A DNA stretch of 64,000 nt from Thalassovita mangrovi (GCF_009857745.1 NZ_WWEN01000002.1:310001-374000); one strand, 5' to 3'; counted from the first letter of the stretch, positions 25,890-35,770 are shown. The notes: generated by a model not told the origin, from the sequence alone. Numbers and translations are program-made.

Positions 25890-26321
25890 ATGAAACGCTT
25901 TGCTGTAACCCTCGCCGCCCTGACGATGGCGGCGCCTGCATTCGCCGAGGGCGTAACGACCTACCCCACCGACGCCAGTTTCGAGGATGCCGCCTTCGCG
26001 GTCGAAAGCGCCATCGTCGGGCGCGGGCTGGTCGTCGACTATGTCAGCCATGTCGGCGCGATGCTGGAACGCACCGGGGCCGATGTGGGCAGCGACGTGA
26101 AGCTGTTCGATGCGGCGGATGTGTTCCTGTTCTGCTCGGCGGTCACGTCGCGCAACGTGATGGAAGCCGACCTGATGAACATCGCCTATTGCCCCTATGG
26201 CATCTTCGTGGCCGACAAGGACGGCGAAGTGATGGTGGGTTATCGCAACTACCCCGAGGGCGCCATGCAGGAGGTCCAGACCCTGCTCGACGAGATCGCC
26301 AAGGAAGCTGTCGGGAACTGA
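25890..26321 (+). CDS. Exported DUF302 domain protein
   Basis: 143 aa. A clean signal peptide (MKRFAVTLAALTMAAPAFA, cleavage before EG) puts the protein in the periplasm. The rest is a DUF302-type alpha/beta domain: conserved LVVDYVSHVGAMLERTG, then an FLFCSAVTSRNVMEAD segment and a closing helix. Two cysteines (in FCSAV and YCPYG) could form a disulfide. The domain's function is unknown, though some members are linked to redox and sulfur proteins. AGGGAGGATACG precedes ATG 25890. Confidence 0.8.
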   Translation: MKRFAVTLAALTMAAPAFAEGVTTYPTDASFEDAAFAVESAIVGRGLVVDYVSHVGAMLERTGADVGSDVKLFDAADVFLFCSAVTSRNVMEADLMNIAYCPYGIFVADKDGEVMVGYRNYPEGAMQEVQTLLDEIAKEAVGN

Positions 26322-26355
26322 ACCTGCCGCTGCGGTCGTCTGGCCGCCAACCGGT

Positions 26356-27714
26356 CTAGTCTTCGCGTCCGGGGACCTTTTCCCGGGGCTCCCGCTCTGC
26401 CGCGGCGTCATGATCCGCGCTTGCTTCGGCCGCCTCCGGTTCGGAGCCGGCAGGCGTTTCCCCTGCTTCGAGCGGCTGATCCTCGTCCTCGCCGCCCGCA
26501 AGTGCCGCCGTTTCCGGCGTGGCAAGGCGCCCCGGCACAGTGATCTGGAACGCGGATTTATCCGTGGCGGGCACGGCGGCGCTGCGCCCGATCCGCCAGA
26601 TCGTGTAAACGATCATCAGGACATGCGCGGCAATCGTCGTCAGGAACAGCCCGCGCGGGCCGATCCCGGACATCATGACGCCTGCGATCAACGGCCCGAT
26701 GATCGACCCGAAGCCGAAGATCATCAGCAGCCCGCCGGAAACCTGGATCGACGATCCGGGCGGCGCATGGTCGTTCGCATGGGCGACGATAATCGGATAC
26801 ATCGCGAAAATCGCGGCACCGAAAACGCCCACCAGAACGAGGTTTTCCATGCGTCCCTCGGGCGCGAGGAGGACAAAGGCCAGGTCGGCCGCAAGCGCGA
26901 CGATGGCTGTCGCAACCAGCACCTTGCGCCGGTCGAGCCGGTCGCTGGCAAACCCGATCGGCATCTGCGCCAAGGCCCCGGCCAGCACCGGGATACTCGC
27001 GAAAAGCGCGATCGCCGTCAGCGTAAGCCCCACCCGGTCGGCGTACACAGCCGCGAGCGTTCCGAAGGACGCGTTTGAAATGCCAACCAGAAAGACCGCG
27101 ACCACCGCCACCGGCGAATTGCGCCACAGCGCGCGCGGTTCCAGCTTGACGGAAACCAGAGGCGTCGGCGAGGCGGATGTCGACAGCGCCGTGGGCACCA
27201 GCGCCAGGCAATAGACGATCGCGGCAATGGCGAAGAACATGAACCCGGAGGTGTCGCCAAGCGAAATGGACATCTGCCCGGCGGTCACCGCCGACAGGTT
27301 GACCATGGTATAGACGCCCATGACCGTCCCGCGCGTGTTCGGCTGAACCCGGTCGTTCAGCCAGGATTCGACGATCATCGCGGCCCCGGCAAAACAGAAA
27401 CCGGACACCGCGCGCACCACGATCCATGCCCAAGGTTCGACGATCAGGGCCTGCAGCAGGATGGAAACGGCGGCAAAGGCGCTCATCACGCCGAAGGTCC
27501 GGATATGCCCGACGGCGCCCACCAAACGCGGCGCGATCAGGCATCCGGCGACATAACCGATCGCCCAGCCGGTTCCGAGCAGGCCCAGAGAGCTTGCCGA
27601 AAACCCTTCGGCAGATCCGCGCACCGGCAGGATCAGACCATGAATACCACCGGCAAAGAGCAACAGCCCAGAGCCCAGTAGCAGTGCAGAAATCGGAACG
27701 AGTTGCTTCATCAT
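26356..27714 (-). CDS. MFS transporter with long acidic cytoplasmic tail
   Basis: 452 aa. Twelve membrane helices fill about residues 1-390; SDRLDRRK in the central loop is the MFS motif. The C-terminal ~60 residues are hydrophilic, rich in Glu, Asp, Ala and Pro, and predicted disordered. The protein resembles the YcaD-like sugar/drug MFS group, but the substrate is unknown. It is convergent with the DUF302 gene and divergent from the DUF2267 gene. An ATG pair opens the frame and the ribosome site is weak. Confidence 0.82.
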   Translation of the reverse strand: MMKQLVPISALLLGSGLLLFAGGIHGLILPVRGSAEGFSASSLGLLGTGWAIGYVAGCLIAPRLVGAVGHIRTFGVMSAFAAVSILLQALIVEPWAWIVVRAVSGFCFAGAAMIVESWLNDRVQPNTRGTVMGVYTMVNLSAVTAGQMSISLGDTSGFMFFAIAAIVYCLALVPTALSTSASPTPLVSVKLEPRALWRNSPVAVVAVFLVGISNASFGTLAAVYADRVGLTLTAIALFASIPVLAGALAQMPIGFASDRLDRRKVLVATAIVALAADLAFVLLAPEGRMENLVLVGVFGAAIFAMYPIIVAHANDHAPPGSSIQVSGGLLMIFGFGSIIGPLIAGVMMSGIGPRGLFLTTIAAHVLMIVYTIWRIGRSAAVPATDKSAFQITVPGRLATPETAALAGGEDEDQPLEAGETPAGSEPEAAEASADHDAAAEREPREKVPGRED

Positions 27715-27852
27715 GCCGGCAGGTTAGCAAGTTCGCCTGAAATGAGAAGTTCCCTAATCAGAATAATGCACTAACCAGGCACCGATGCCTCTCTCTTGCG
27801 CTCCTGGCCGCGTTGCCGCCAAATACCGGCACCGGACGCAAGGAGCCCGCCG

Positions 27853-28311
27853 ATGCCGATGCCCTGGACCTATCGCCATGCCAGCCGCGAATGGCGCGCG
27901 TTCCTCGACGATGCGCGCGATGCGATGGGGCTGGAAACCGACAACCTGGCCTATACCGCGATCCAGGGCGTATTGCAGGCGTTCCGCCGCCGGCTGACGC
28001 CGCAACAGGCCGTCGATTTCGCCCAGGTCCTGCCCACCGTGCCGCGTGCGATCTTCGTCGCCGATTGGGAGTTCAGCGACACCCCCGCCGCCCCCCGCAC
28101 CCGCGCCGACTGGACCGCCGAGGCCAAGGCGCTGCGCCCCGATCACAACCTGACGCCCGACAATTGCGTCGAGGCCACCGCCATCGCCCTGCGCAAATCG
28201 GTGCGCCGCGACGACCTGGAACGGGTGCTGGCCGCCCTGCCCGCATTCGCCCGCGATTTCTGGGACACGCCGTCGGTCGATCCGGCCACGCTGGGGCCGC
28301 GGATCGTCTAA
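27853..28311 (+). CDS. DUF2267 family protein
   Basis: 152 aa, cytoplasmic. Two repeat-like halves each carry the DUF2267 pattern: AYTAIQGVLQAFRRRLTPQQAVDFAQVLP in the first and VEATAIALRKSVRRDDLERVLAALP in the second. Such proteins are widespread in alphaproteobacteria and resemble stress-linked small proteins of unknown role. AAGGAG lies 8 bp before the ATG at 27853, which fixes the start. It is followed 40 bp later by marC on the same strand. Confidence 0.75.
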   Translation: MPMPWTYRHASREWRAFLDDARDAMGLETDNLAYTAIQGVLQAFRRRLTPQQAVDFAQVLPTVPRAIFVADWEFSDTPAAPRTRADWTAEAKALRPDHNLTPDNCVEATAIALRKSVRRDDLERVLAALPAFARDFWDTPSVDPATLGPRIV

Positions 28312-28351
28312 CCCCTTGCGTGTGCGGGGTGTTCCGCGATACCGAAACATC

Positions 28352-28972
28352 ATGGATACCGCATTTCTCATCACCGGCTTCGTCACGCTTTTCGTGATCA
28401 TGGACCCGATCGGGCTGACCCCGGTCTTCGTTGCCCTGACCCAGGGCATGCCGCCCGCCAAGCGCCGCAGCATCGCGCTGCGCGGCTGCCTGATCGCCGG
28501 TCTGCTGCTCAGCCTGTTCGCGCTCGGCGGCGAGGCGGTGCTGGGTTTCGTCGGCATTTCAATGCCCGCCTTCCGCATCGCAGGCGGCATCCTGCTGTTC
28601 CTGACCGCTTTGGACATGCTGTTCCAGCGCCGCACCAAGCGGCGCGAGGACCAGGCCGAGGAAGAAGACCACCACGACGACCCGTCGGTGTTCCCGCTGG
28701 CGATGCCGCTGATCGCGGGGCCGGGATCGATCGCCACGATGATCCTGCTGGCCGGTCAGCATCCGGGCGTTGCCGGTTTCGCCATGGTGGTGGGCATCAT
28801 GCTGGCGGTTCTGGCGATCGCGTTGCTGCTGTTCCTGTCGGCCGGGCTGCTGGAACGCGCGCTTGGCAAGACCGGGATCAACGTGGTGACCCGGTTGCTG
28901 GGGATGCTGCTGGCCGCGCTGTCGGTGCAGTTCGTGCTCGACGGGCTGAAAGCCTTCGGCTTCGCCTCCTGA
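28352..28972 (+). CDS. MarC family integral membrane protein
   Basis: 206 aa, six predicted helices. MDPIGLTPVFVALTQGMP near the N terminus and PLAMPLIAGPGSIATMILL in the second half are the two family motifs, present once in each inverted half. A histidine/acid-rich cytosolic loop (EEEDHHDDP) separates the halves. MarC proteins were once linked to multiple antibiotic resistance but this was not upheld; their transport role is unclear. The start at 28352 is chosen by homology; the upstream frame to 28316 is probably non-coding. Confidence 0.88.
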   Translation: MDTAFLITGFVTLFVIMDPIGLTPVFVALTQGMPPAKRRSIALRGCLIAGLLLSLFALGGEAVLGFVGISMPAFRIAGGILLFLTALDMLFQRRTKRREDQAEEEDHHDDPSVFPLAMPLIAGPGSIATMILLAGQHPGVAGFAMVVGIMLAVLAIALLLFLSAGLLERALGKTGINVVTRLLGMLLAALSVQFVLDGLKAFGFAS

Positions 28973-29013
28973 GGCTTTGGAACGCCGCGAAATCCGCCCC
29001 GGGGTTCCGCCCC

Positions 29014-29283
29014 TCAGTGCAGGGTGAATTCCCCCACCACGTTGCGCCACTCGCCCGGTTCAATCATCTTGCGGTGATTGAACCGCACCGAATGCAGCGG
29101 CCCGTCGATTTCGCGCTGCCAGAACTCGATGAATTCGAACAGCCGCGGATGATCCGGGGCAAGGTCGTAATCCTGCCAGACGAAGCTGTTGAGCACATGC
29201 ACGTGATCGGGCATGTGATAGAAGAATTCGGCCGTGGTCAGCCCGTAGCCTTTCAGCATCAGTTCGGTTTCGGATAGCTCCAT
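29014..29283 (-). CDS. usg: Usg family protein
   Basis: 89 aa, typical Usg length. The family is small, cytoplasmic and confined mostly to alphaproteobacteria; in some species it is encoded near trp or pur genes, but its function is unknown. Visible conserved parts are LMLKGYGLTTAEFFYHMPDH and FVWQDYDLAPDHPRLFEFIEFW. Its AAGAAGAGG ribosome site (29290-29298 on the minus strand) forms one side of a perfect 9-bp stem, so its translation may be controlled by RNA structure. Confidence 0.85.
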   Translation of the reverse strand: MELSETELMLKGYGLTTAEFFYHMPDHVHVLNSFVWQDYDLAPDHPRLFEFIEFWQREIDGPLHSVRFNHRKMIEPGEWRNVVGEFTLH

Positions 29284-29289
29284 TTTGCA

Positions 29290-29317
29290 CCTCTTCTTGA
29301 ACGCTCGTAAGAAGAGG
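29290..29317 (-). promoter_or_regulatory. Ribosome-site-sequestering hairpin in the usg leader
   Basis: On the minus strand CCTCTTCTT (29317-29309), a 10-nt loop, then AAGAAGAGG (29298-29290) followed by TGCAAA and the usg ATG. The second arm is the Shine-Dalgarno sequence, so the fully complementary stem would block ribosome entry when folded. Confidence 0.6.
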
Positions 29318-29401
29318 CTAGCACGGTCATTTTAATTCCCAAAGAAAACAATATGTTAGCAGGTATCGGCGACTGCTGCCAACCGCAGGGGCAACCACCC
29401 A

Positions 29402-29431
29402 TTGCACCCCATATCATGGCTCTGATATAAG
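29402..29431 (+). promoter_or_regulatory. Probable sigma-70-type promoter of gyrA
   Basis: TTGCAC (29402-29407), an 18-bp spacer, and TATAAG (29426-29431). ATATCA (29411-29416) and TGATAT (29423-29428) form an inverted repeat inside the spacer and -10 box. Transcription would start near 29438, which supports the gyrA start at 29476 rather than a GTG at 29434. Confidence 0.55.
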
Positions 29432-29475
29432 TCGTGTCACAAAATATAGACAAACAGACAGAGCGGTTTACCCCA

Positions 29476-32208
29476 GTGAGCGATACGCCAGAAACCCCTG
29501 AAAACGAAGACAAAAACACGCCCGAGCGCGCGGTCTACGAAGGCCCCAGCGTTTCCATCACGGACGAGATGAAATCTTCCTATCTCGACTACGCGATGAG
29601 CGTGATCGTTTCCCGCGCGATCCCCGATCTGCGCGACGGGTTGAAACCGGTGCACCGGCGCATCCTCTATGCCATGCACGAAACCAACAACGGCCACGAC
29701 AAGCCGTATCGCAAATCGGCCCGTCCGGTCGGCGACGTGATGGGTAAATACCACCCCCACGGCGACTCTGCGATCTACGACGCGCTGGTGCGGATGGCGC
29801 AGGATTTCTCGATGTCGCTGCCGCTTCTGGACGGTCAGGGCAACTTCGGTTCGATGGACGGCGACAGCCCCGCCGCCATGCGTTACACCGAGGTGCGCAT
29901 GGACAAGCCGGCGGCCTACCTGCTGAACGATATCGACAAGGAAACCGTCGATTTCCAGGACAACTACGACGGCAAGGACCGCGAACCCACCGTCCTTCCG
30001 GCGCGCTTCCCCAACATGCTGGTCAACGGCGCGGGCGGTATCGCGGTCGGCATGGCCACCAATATCCCGCCGCATAACCTGGGCGAAGTGATCGACGCCT
30101 GCCAGGCGCTGATCGTCAATCCCGATCTCAGCTCGGAAGAACTGATCGACTATATTCCCGGCCCCGATTTCCCCACCGGCGGCACCATGCTGGGCCGGTC
30201 CGGCGCGCGCAAAGCCTACCTTGAAGGCCGCGGCAGCGTCATCATCCGCGCCAAGACCCGGGTCGAGGAAATCCGCCGCGACCGCTACGCCATCATCATC
30301 GATGAAATCCCCTACCAGGTGAACAAGTCCTCGATGATCGAAAAGATCGCCGAACAGGTGCGCGACAAGAAGATCGAAGGCGTCGCCCACGTGCAGGACG
30401 AATCCGACCGCAACGGCGTGCGGGTGGTGGTCGAACTGAAACGCGACGCGACCCCCGAAGTGGTGCTGAACCAGCTGTACCGCTTCACCCCGATGCAGAC
30501 CTCGTTCGGCTGCAACATGCTGGCGCTGAACGGCGGCCGTCCGGAAACGCTGACCCTGCGCCGGTTCCTGACCTGCTTCCTCGACTTCCGCGAAGACGTG
30601 GTGGCACGGCGCACTGCCTATGAACTGCGCAAGGCGCGCGAACGCAGCCACATCCTGTGCGGTCTGGCCGTCGCGGTCACCAACGTGGACGAAGTGGTCG
30701 CCACCATCCGTTCCTCGGCAGACGCGGCGGAAGCGCGCGAAAAGCTGATGACGCGCCGCTGGCCCGCCGCCAGCATCGCCGAATACATTCAGCTGATCGA
30801 CGATCCGACCCACAAGATGAACGACGACGGGACCTATAACCTGTCGGAAACCCAGGCCCGCGCGATCCTCGAACTGCGGCTGCAGCGCCTGACCCAGATC
30901 GGGGTCAAGGAAGTCACCGACGAGCTGCAGGAACTGGCCGCCAAGATCCGCGAATGCCTGGAAATCCTGGCTTCGCGCGAACGGATCATGGGCATCATCT
31001 CGGACGAACTGGCCGAGGTTAAGGATCAATTCGCCGTGCCGCGCCGGACCGAAATCGTCGACTGGTCGGGCGACATGGACGACGAGGACCTGATCGAACG
31101 CGAAGACATGGTCGTGACGGTCACCTCCGGCGGCTACATCAAGCGCACGCCGCTGGCCGATTTCCGCGCCCAGCGTCGTGGCGGCAAGGGGCTGTCGGGG
31201 ATGCAGACCAAGGAAGAGGACGTGGTCACCACCCTCTTCGTGGCCAATACCCACACGCAGCTTTTGTTCTTCACCACCGACGGCATGGCCTACAAGCTCA
31301 AGACCTGGCGCCTGCCGCAGGGCGGCCGCACCTCGAAGGGCAAGGCGATCGTCAACATCCTGCCGATCCCGACCGGCGTGTCGATCGCGGCGATCATGCC
31401 CGTCGACCGGCCCGAGGACGAATGGGCCGACCTGCAGATCGTGTTTGCCACCAGCGCCGGCGACGTGCGCCGCAACGCTTTGTCCGACTTCACCAACGTG
31501 ATGCGCAACGGCAAGATCGCGATGGACCTGCCCGAAGGGGTGGAACTGGTCAACGCGCGCATCGCGTCGGAAGACGACGACGTCATGCTAGTGACCAATT
31601 CGGGCCGCGCGATCCGCTTCCCCACCACCGATGTGCGTGTCTTCAAGGGCCGCAAATCCACCGGGGTACGCGGCATCCGTCTGGGCGACGAGGACCGCGT
31701 CGTGTCGATGTCGATCATCCGCCATTTCGAAGCCACCCCGGAAGAACGCGCCGCATACCTCAAGATGCGCCGTGCGGTGGCCGGTCTGGCCGACGATGCC
31801 GAGACGGACGAGGAACAGATCGAAGGCTCGATCACCCAGGAACGCTATGCCGAAATGTCGGCGGTGGAAAACCTGATCTTGACCATCACCGAAGGCGGCT
31901 CGGGCAAGCTTTCCAGCTCGCACGACTACCCGGTGCGCGGCCGCGGCGGCATGGGCGTCACCGCGATGGACAAGGCAATGCGCGGCGGCGAACTTGTCGC
32001 CTCCTTCCCGGTCGAGATGGACAACCAGATCATGCTGGCCACCTCCAAGGGGCAATCGATCCGGGTGCCGGTGGATGGCATTTCCTTCCGCTCGCGCTCG
32101 GCCGGCGGGGTCAAGGTGTTCAACACCGGCAAGGGTGAAGTCGTCGTATCGGTCGCCCGTATCGTCGAACAGGACGAAGACGAGGGCGAGGAACAACAGG
32201 AAAGCTGA
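29476..32208 (+). CDS. gyrA: DNA gyrase subunit A
   Basis: 910 aa from the GTG at 29476. With GyrB it introduces negative supercoils using ATP. The 5Y-CAP DNA-cleavage domain has the catalytic Tyr in [10 protein letters not shown], and the quinolone-resistance region reads [12 protein letters not shown], i.e. the sensitive Ser and Asp. The C-terminal beta-pinwheel follows, with [14 protein letters not shown] containing the GyrA-box-like segment (QRRGGKG). An in-frame GTG at 29434 would add 14 residues but lies about where transcription should begin. A short acidic tail ends the protein, 3 bp before the doxX-like gene. Confidence 0.97.
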   Translation: MSDTPETPENEDKNTPERAVYEGPSVSITDEMKSSYLDYAMSVIVSRAIPDLRDGLKPVHRRILYAMHETNNGHDKPYRKSARPVGDVMGKYHPHGDSAIYDALVRMAQDFSMSLPLLDGQGNFGSMDGDSPAAMRYTEVRMDKPAAYLLNDIDKETVDFQDNYDGKDREPTVLPARFPNMLVNGAGGIAVGMATNIPPHNLGEVIDACQALIVNPDLSSEELIDYIPGPDFPTGGTMLGRSGARKAYLEGRGSVIIRAKTRVEEIRRDRYAIIIDEIPYQVNKSSMIEKIAEQVRDKKIEGVAHVQDESDRNGVRVVVELKRDATPEVVLNQLYRFTPMQTSFGCNMLALNGGRPETLTLRRFLTCFLDFREDVVARRTAYELRKARERSHILCGLAVAVTNVDEVVATIRSSADAAEAREKLMTRRWPAASIAEYIQLIDDPTHKMNDDGTYNLSETQARAILELRLQRLTQIGVKEVTDELQELAAKIRECLEILASRERIMGIISDELAEVKDQFAVPRRTEIVDWSGDMDDEDLIEREDMVVTVTSGGYIKRTPLADFRAQRRGGKGLSGMQTKEEDVVTTLFVANTHTQLLFFTTDGMAYKLKTWRLPQGGRTSKGKAIVNILPIPTGVSIAAIMPVDRPEDEWADLQIVFATSAGDVRRNALSDFTNVMRNGKIAMDLPEGVELVNARIASEDDDVMLVTNSGRAIRFPTTDVRVFKGRKSTGVRGIRLGDEDRVVSMSIIRHFEATPEERAAYLKMRRAVAGLADDAETDEEQIEGSITQERYAEMSAVENLILTITEGGSGKLSSSHDYPVRGRGGMGVTAMDKAMRGGELVASFPVEMDNQIMLATSKGQSIRVPVDGISFRSRSAGGVKVFNTGKGEVVVSVARIVEQDEDEGEEQQES

Positions 32209-32211
32209 TTC

Positions 32212-32616
32212 ATGGAAAACCTGGCCGCCCGGTTCGACGCCCCCCTGACGCTGCTCGCACGCGTGCTGATGTCGGTGTTGTTCCTGATGGCCGGGTTGGC
32301 CCAGATCGGTGATGTGCGCGGCTTTGCCGAAGGCTTGGCGCAGGACGGCGTGCCGATTGTTCTGGGCGGGCTGGTGTTCTGGTTCCTGATCATCAGCGGC
32401 TTTCTGATGCTGATCGGCGCGGCGACCCGCTGGGTCGCCCTGGCCCAGGCCGGGTTCTGCATGTTGTCGGGGCTGCTGGCCTATAGCGATCTGGCCCAGC
32501 CCACCGACATGACCATGCTGCTGAAAAACATCTCGCTGACCGGCGGATACCTGGTGATGGCCCTGCACGGGCCGGGCCGCTATTCGGTCGATGCCTGGCT
32601 GGCGAAACGCGGCTGA
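32212..32616 (+). CDS. DoxX family membrane protein
   Basis: 134 aa, four predicted membrane helices, DoxX-like. ARVLMSVLFLMAGLAQIGD at the start and the GFLMLIGAATRWVALAQAG segment fit the family. Members have been linked to thiosulfate/quinone oxidation and to redox homeostasis, but for this form no activity can be assigned. It begins 3 bp after the gyrA stop, so it is presumably cotranscribed with gyrA. It converges with the MAPEG gene with an 8-bp gap. Confidence 0.82.
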   Translation: MENLAARFDAPLTLLARVLMSVLFLMAGLAQIGDVRGFAEGLAQDGVPIVLGGLVFWFLIISGFLMLIGAATRWVALAQAGFCMLSGLLAYSDLAQPTDMTMLLKNISLTGGYLVMALHGPGRYSVDAWLAKRG

Positions 32617-32624
32617 GGCGCCTT

Positions 32625-33092
32625 TCAGCCCAGCAGAACCACCAGCGCATGCAGCGCCATGTAGATCACGATCAGCGACCCGACGGTGTAGAATGTCGCC
32701 CGCACCTCGTGGTTTTGCTTGCTCAGATAGGCCCAGGCGTGCAGCGCGCGGGCCAGAACGAACCCGTACATCGTCACCTGCGCCAGCCATAGCGGCGGCG
32801 CGGCAAAGACGAACAAAAGCCCCGCCATCCAGAACCCGGGAATGTTTTCCAGATCGTTGCGATGCATCCGCCGCGACCGGTCGACGTAATCGCTGACCTC
32901 GAGTTGATCGTCATGCGGATGGGGGTTCAGCGCGCTCTGGCGCAGATCCTCGGGATTCACCATTCCCCCCCAACCGCTTTTCATCATCCGGTAAACGGTC
33001 AACCACCCCTGCCCCATCAGCTTCAGAACCATCAGGGCGGCGGCAATCGCGTAAGTGACGAAAACCGGGTTGTCAGGCGTCAGGTATTGCAT
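32625..33092 (-). CDS. MAPEG family membrane protein
   Basis: 155 aa, four membrane helices. The HRNDLENIPGFW segment after the first helix matches the glutathione-binding motif of microsomal glutathione transferase 1-like MAPEG proteins, and RALHAWAYLSKQNHEVRATFY fits the last helices. Such bacterial members are thought to conjugate or reduce lipid-like electrophiles with glutathione; this is inferred from the family. Stands alone between the gyrA-doxX unit and the carboxypeptidase gene. Confidence 0.83.
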   Translation of the reverse strand: MQYLTPDNPVFVTYAIAAALMVLKLMGQGWLTVYRMMKSGWGGMVNPEDLRQSALNPHPHDDQLEVSDYVDRSRRMHRNDLENIPGFWMAGLLFVFAAPPLWLAQVTMYGFVLARALHAWAYLSKQNHEVRATFYTVGSLIVIYMALHALVVLLG

Positions 33093-33150
33093 GTGCTATC
33101 CTCCGTTCGCCGCAGGATAGCACAGATGCGTTCAGCCCCCTAAGCCCGTG

Positions 33151-34626
33151 TTACAGCCGGTAAATCCCGGCGAACTTGGCTTCCAGATAGTCCAGCAAAG
33201 GCTCCGGCCCCGGCGCGATGCCGCTGGCGCGTTCCACCACCTCGGCAGGCTCGTAAAGCCCGCCGTGGGTCTGCAGGTTGTCGCGCAGCCACCCGGTGGC
33301 CGGTGCCAGATCGCCCGCCGCCAATTGGCCGTCCAGCCCCGGCACCGCCCCGCGCAGCGCCTGGTACAGGCAGCCGGCATAGACATTGCCCAGGGAATAG
33401 GTCGGGAAGTAACCGAACAGCCCCACCGACCAATGCACATCCTGCAGACAGCCGTTCGACGGCTTGTCGACCGCATAGCCGAAATCGGCCGCGAACCGGT
33501 CGTTCCACGCCGCTTCCAGGTCGTAGACATCCAGATCGCCCTGCATCAGTGCGCGCTCCAGATCGAAGCGCAGCATGATATGCAGGTTATACTGCACCTC
33601 ATCCGCCTCGGTGCGGATGTATCCCTCATGCACCCGGTTGACGGAGCGGTAGAATTCCTCAGCCTCCGCAATGCCGAAATCGCCGAATGCATCCTTCATC
33701 TGACCGAAAAGCCAGCCGGTGAAGGCCTGGCTGCGGCCCAGCTGGTTCTCGTAAATCCGGCTCTGGCTTTCATGCACGCCCATCGACACGCCGCCGCCCA
33801 GGGGCGTCAACAGATAGGCGTCGTCGATATTCTGCTCGTAACAGGCGTGACCGACCTCGTGGATGGTCGAATAGATGCAGTTGAACGGATCGAGCTCGCT
33901 TGTGCGGGTGGTGATCCGCACGTCATGACCCGACCCGGAACTGAACGGATGCACCGCCTTGTCGATCCGCCCGTGATGCAGGTCATATCCGAAGGTGGTG
34001 GCCAGCTTCGCGGTCAGCGCCATCTGCTTGTCGGCCGGGAAATGCCCCTCGACCGCCTTGGGCGCTTCCGCCGCCAGCACCGCCTCACGCAAAGCCACCA
34101 GCCGCGGGCGCATCGCGCCGAACATCGCGCCCAGTTCGGCGGCGGTCATTTCCGGCTCGTAATCGTCGATCATGGCGTCATAGACATCGCCGCCATCGGC
34201 CAGCGCCTCGCCCTCGCGGCGCTTCAGGCCCACGACCTTTTCCAGCACCGGCAGGAAGGCGGCAACGTCTTCGTCCGCCCGCGCCTGTGCCCATTGGCCC
34301 TGCGCCTTGCTGGTCACCTTGGCGATTTCCACCGCCAGGTCGGCGGGCACCTTCATCGCCCGGGCGTAGGATTTGCGGATATGGCGCATCTGCGCCTGCC
34401 CGACCGCATCCAGCCCCTTGTCGTCGATCGCCGCCAGCCACTCGGCCATGCGCGGATCGGTGCGCCGCGCATGCAGCACCTTTTCCATCGCCGCCATTTC
34501 GTCCGACCGCTGGTCGGCCGCGCCGCGCGGCATCATGGTTTCCTGGTCCCAGCCCAAGCGGCCGGCCACCTGCGCCAGCGCCATCGTGTCGCGCTGGAAT
34601 ACCATCAGATCGTCAAATGCACTCAT
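33151..34626 (-). CDS. Carboxypeptidase Taq family (M32) metallocarboxypeptidase
   Basis: 491 aa, normal for M32. The zinc-binding HEVGH is at residues 256-260 within TIHEVGHACYEQN, and the family sequences DPRMAEW-like near residue 60, GSGHDVRIT near 232 and HESQSR are visible. It removes C-terminal residues other than proline in the cytoplasm. The gene starts one base from the ctaA stop codon (34628), so the two overlap in transcription. No signal peptide. Confidence 0.93.
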   Translation of the reverse strand: MSAFDDLMVFQRDTMALAQVAGRLGWDQETMMPRGAADQRSDEMAAMEKVLHARRTDPRMAEWLAAIDDKGLDAVGQAQMRHIRKSYARAMKVPADLAVEIAKVTSKAQGQWAQARADEDVAAFLPVLEKVVGLKRREGEALADGGDVYDAMIDDYEPEMTAAELGAMFGAMRPRLVALREAVLAAEAPKAVEGHFPADKQMALTAKLATTFGYDLHHGRIDKAVHPFSSGSGHDVRITTRTSELDPFNCIYSTIHEVGHACYEQNIDDAYLLTPLGGGVSMGVHESQSRIYENQLGRSQAFTGWLFGQMKDAFGDFGIAEAEEFYRSVNRVHEGYIRTEADEVQYNLHIMLRFDLERALMQGDLDVYDLEAAWNDRFAADFGYAVDKPSNGCLQDVHWSVGLFGYFPTYSLGNVYAGCLYQALRGAVPGLDGQLAAGDLAPATGWLRDNLQTHGGLYEPAEVVERASGIAPGPEPLLDYLEAKFAGIYRL

Positions 34627-34627
34627 C

Positions 34628-35770
34628 TCATGCCCCCCGGATCGACGTGACTTTGGGATAACCGCTCATGAACCGCGCCCGCAGCACCAGCACCCAGACC
34701 ATGACGGCCACCACCTGATGAGTGATCGCCACATGCGCCTGCACCCCCGAAAACAGCACATAGATGCCAAGGCTCACCTGCCCCATCACCGCGATGAAGG
34801 CGGCGGTGAAGGCCGCCCGCGTCGCCGCATGGGCCGATTTGCGCCCCTTCAGGAAGGCCATCACCGAATAGGCCAGCAGCAGGTAGGCCACACAGCGGTG
34901 AATGAACTGCACCAGACCGGGATTTTCAAAGAAATTGCGCCAGATCGGCGTGATGTCGAAGGCGCCCGGCGGCACCACCTGATCGCCCATCAGCGGCCAG
35001 TCGGTGAAGCTTTGCCCGGCATCGATCCCCGCCACCAAGGCACCCAGCAGGATCTGGATAAAGGCCAGGTGCAGCCAGCCGGTGGAAATCCCCCACAGCT
35101 TGCGTTCGCTAGAGCGGCGCGCCTGCATCAGATCGCGTTCCTCGCGGCTCAGCTGGAACACGTACCACGCGATGAAGCCCAGGATCACGAAGGCCAGCCC
35201 CAGGTGGGTGGCCAAACGGTAGCTGGCAACGTCCAGCATCGACCCCTTCAGGCCAGAACTCACCATCCACCAGCCCACGGCGCCCTGCGCACCGCCCAGG
35301 GCGCCGATCAGCAGCAACCGCTGGGTCCAGCCCGCCGGAATCTGCTTTGCCACCAGGAAGCCGAAGAAACCAAGCGCCCAGATCAGACCGATCACCCGGC
35401 CCAGCTGCCGATGGCCCCATTCCCACCAGTAGATCTGTTTGAAATCGGACAGTTCCATCCAGCTGTTCTGCAGCTGGAATTCCGGGATCGCCTTGTACTT
35501 GTCGAATTCTTCCTGCCAGGCGGCCTCGGTCATCGGCGGCAGCGCGCCGGTAATCGGCTTCCATTCGGTGATCGAAAGCCCGCTATCGGTCAGCCGGGTC
35601 AGCCCGCCCACCGCGATCATCGTGACCACAAGCGCGAACAGTACGATCAGCCAGGCGCGAATGCCCTTGCGCGCGCCGCGCTTTGTGGCGTCGATCATGC
35701 CGCCCTTCGGTTCCACCCTGGCCGCGGATTCGCTGCCAACCTCTTCGAAAATATTGCGTTTCTGGCTCAT
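34628..35770 (-). CDS. ctaA: Haem A synthase
   Basis: 380 aa, alphaproteobacterial CtaA form. It oxidises the C8 methyl of haem O to give haem A for cytochrome c oxidase. Eight predicted helices carry the four conserved His: EWGHRQLGR, ATHLGLAF, FIHRCVAY and ITHQVVAV. The start at 35770 has GGAGGG 4 bp upstream; the open frame continues to 35908 but that part overlaps trmJ's 3' end and is not coding. Residues 1-40 are a hydrophilic N-terminal extension. Confidence 0.95.
   Translation of the reverse strand: MSQKRNIFEEVGSESAARVEPKGGMIDATKRGARKGIRAWLIVLFALVVTMIAVGGLTRLTDSGLSITEWKPITGALPPMTEAAWQEEFDKYKAIPEFQLQNSWMELSDFKQIYWWEWGHRQLGRVIGLIWALGFFGFLVAKQIPAGWTQRLLLIGALGGAQGAVGWWMVSSGLKGSMLDVASYRLATHLGLAFVILGFIAWYVFQLSREERDLMQARRSSERKLWGISTGWLHLAFIQILLGALVAGIDAGQSFTDWPLMGDQVVPPGAFDITPIWRNFFENPGLVQFIHRCVAYLLLAYSVMAFLKGRKSAHAATRAAFTAAFIAVMGQVSLGIYVLFSGVQAHVAITHQVVAVMVWVLVLRARFMSGYPKVTSIRGA

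Noticed and set aside
29434-29475. Longer gyrA start at GTG 29434
   Set aside because: It lies at or before the predicted transcription start, and the shorter form beginning SDTPETPE fits the family better.
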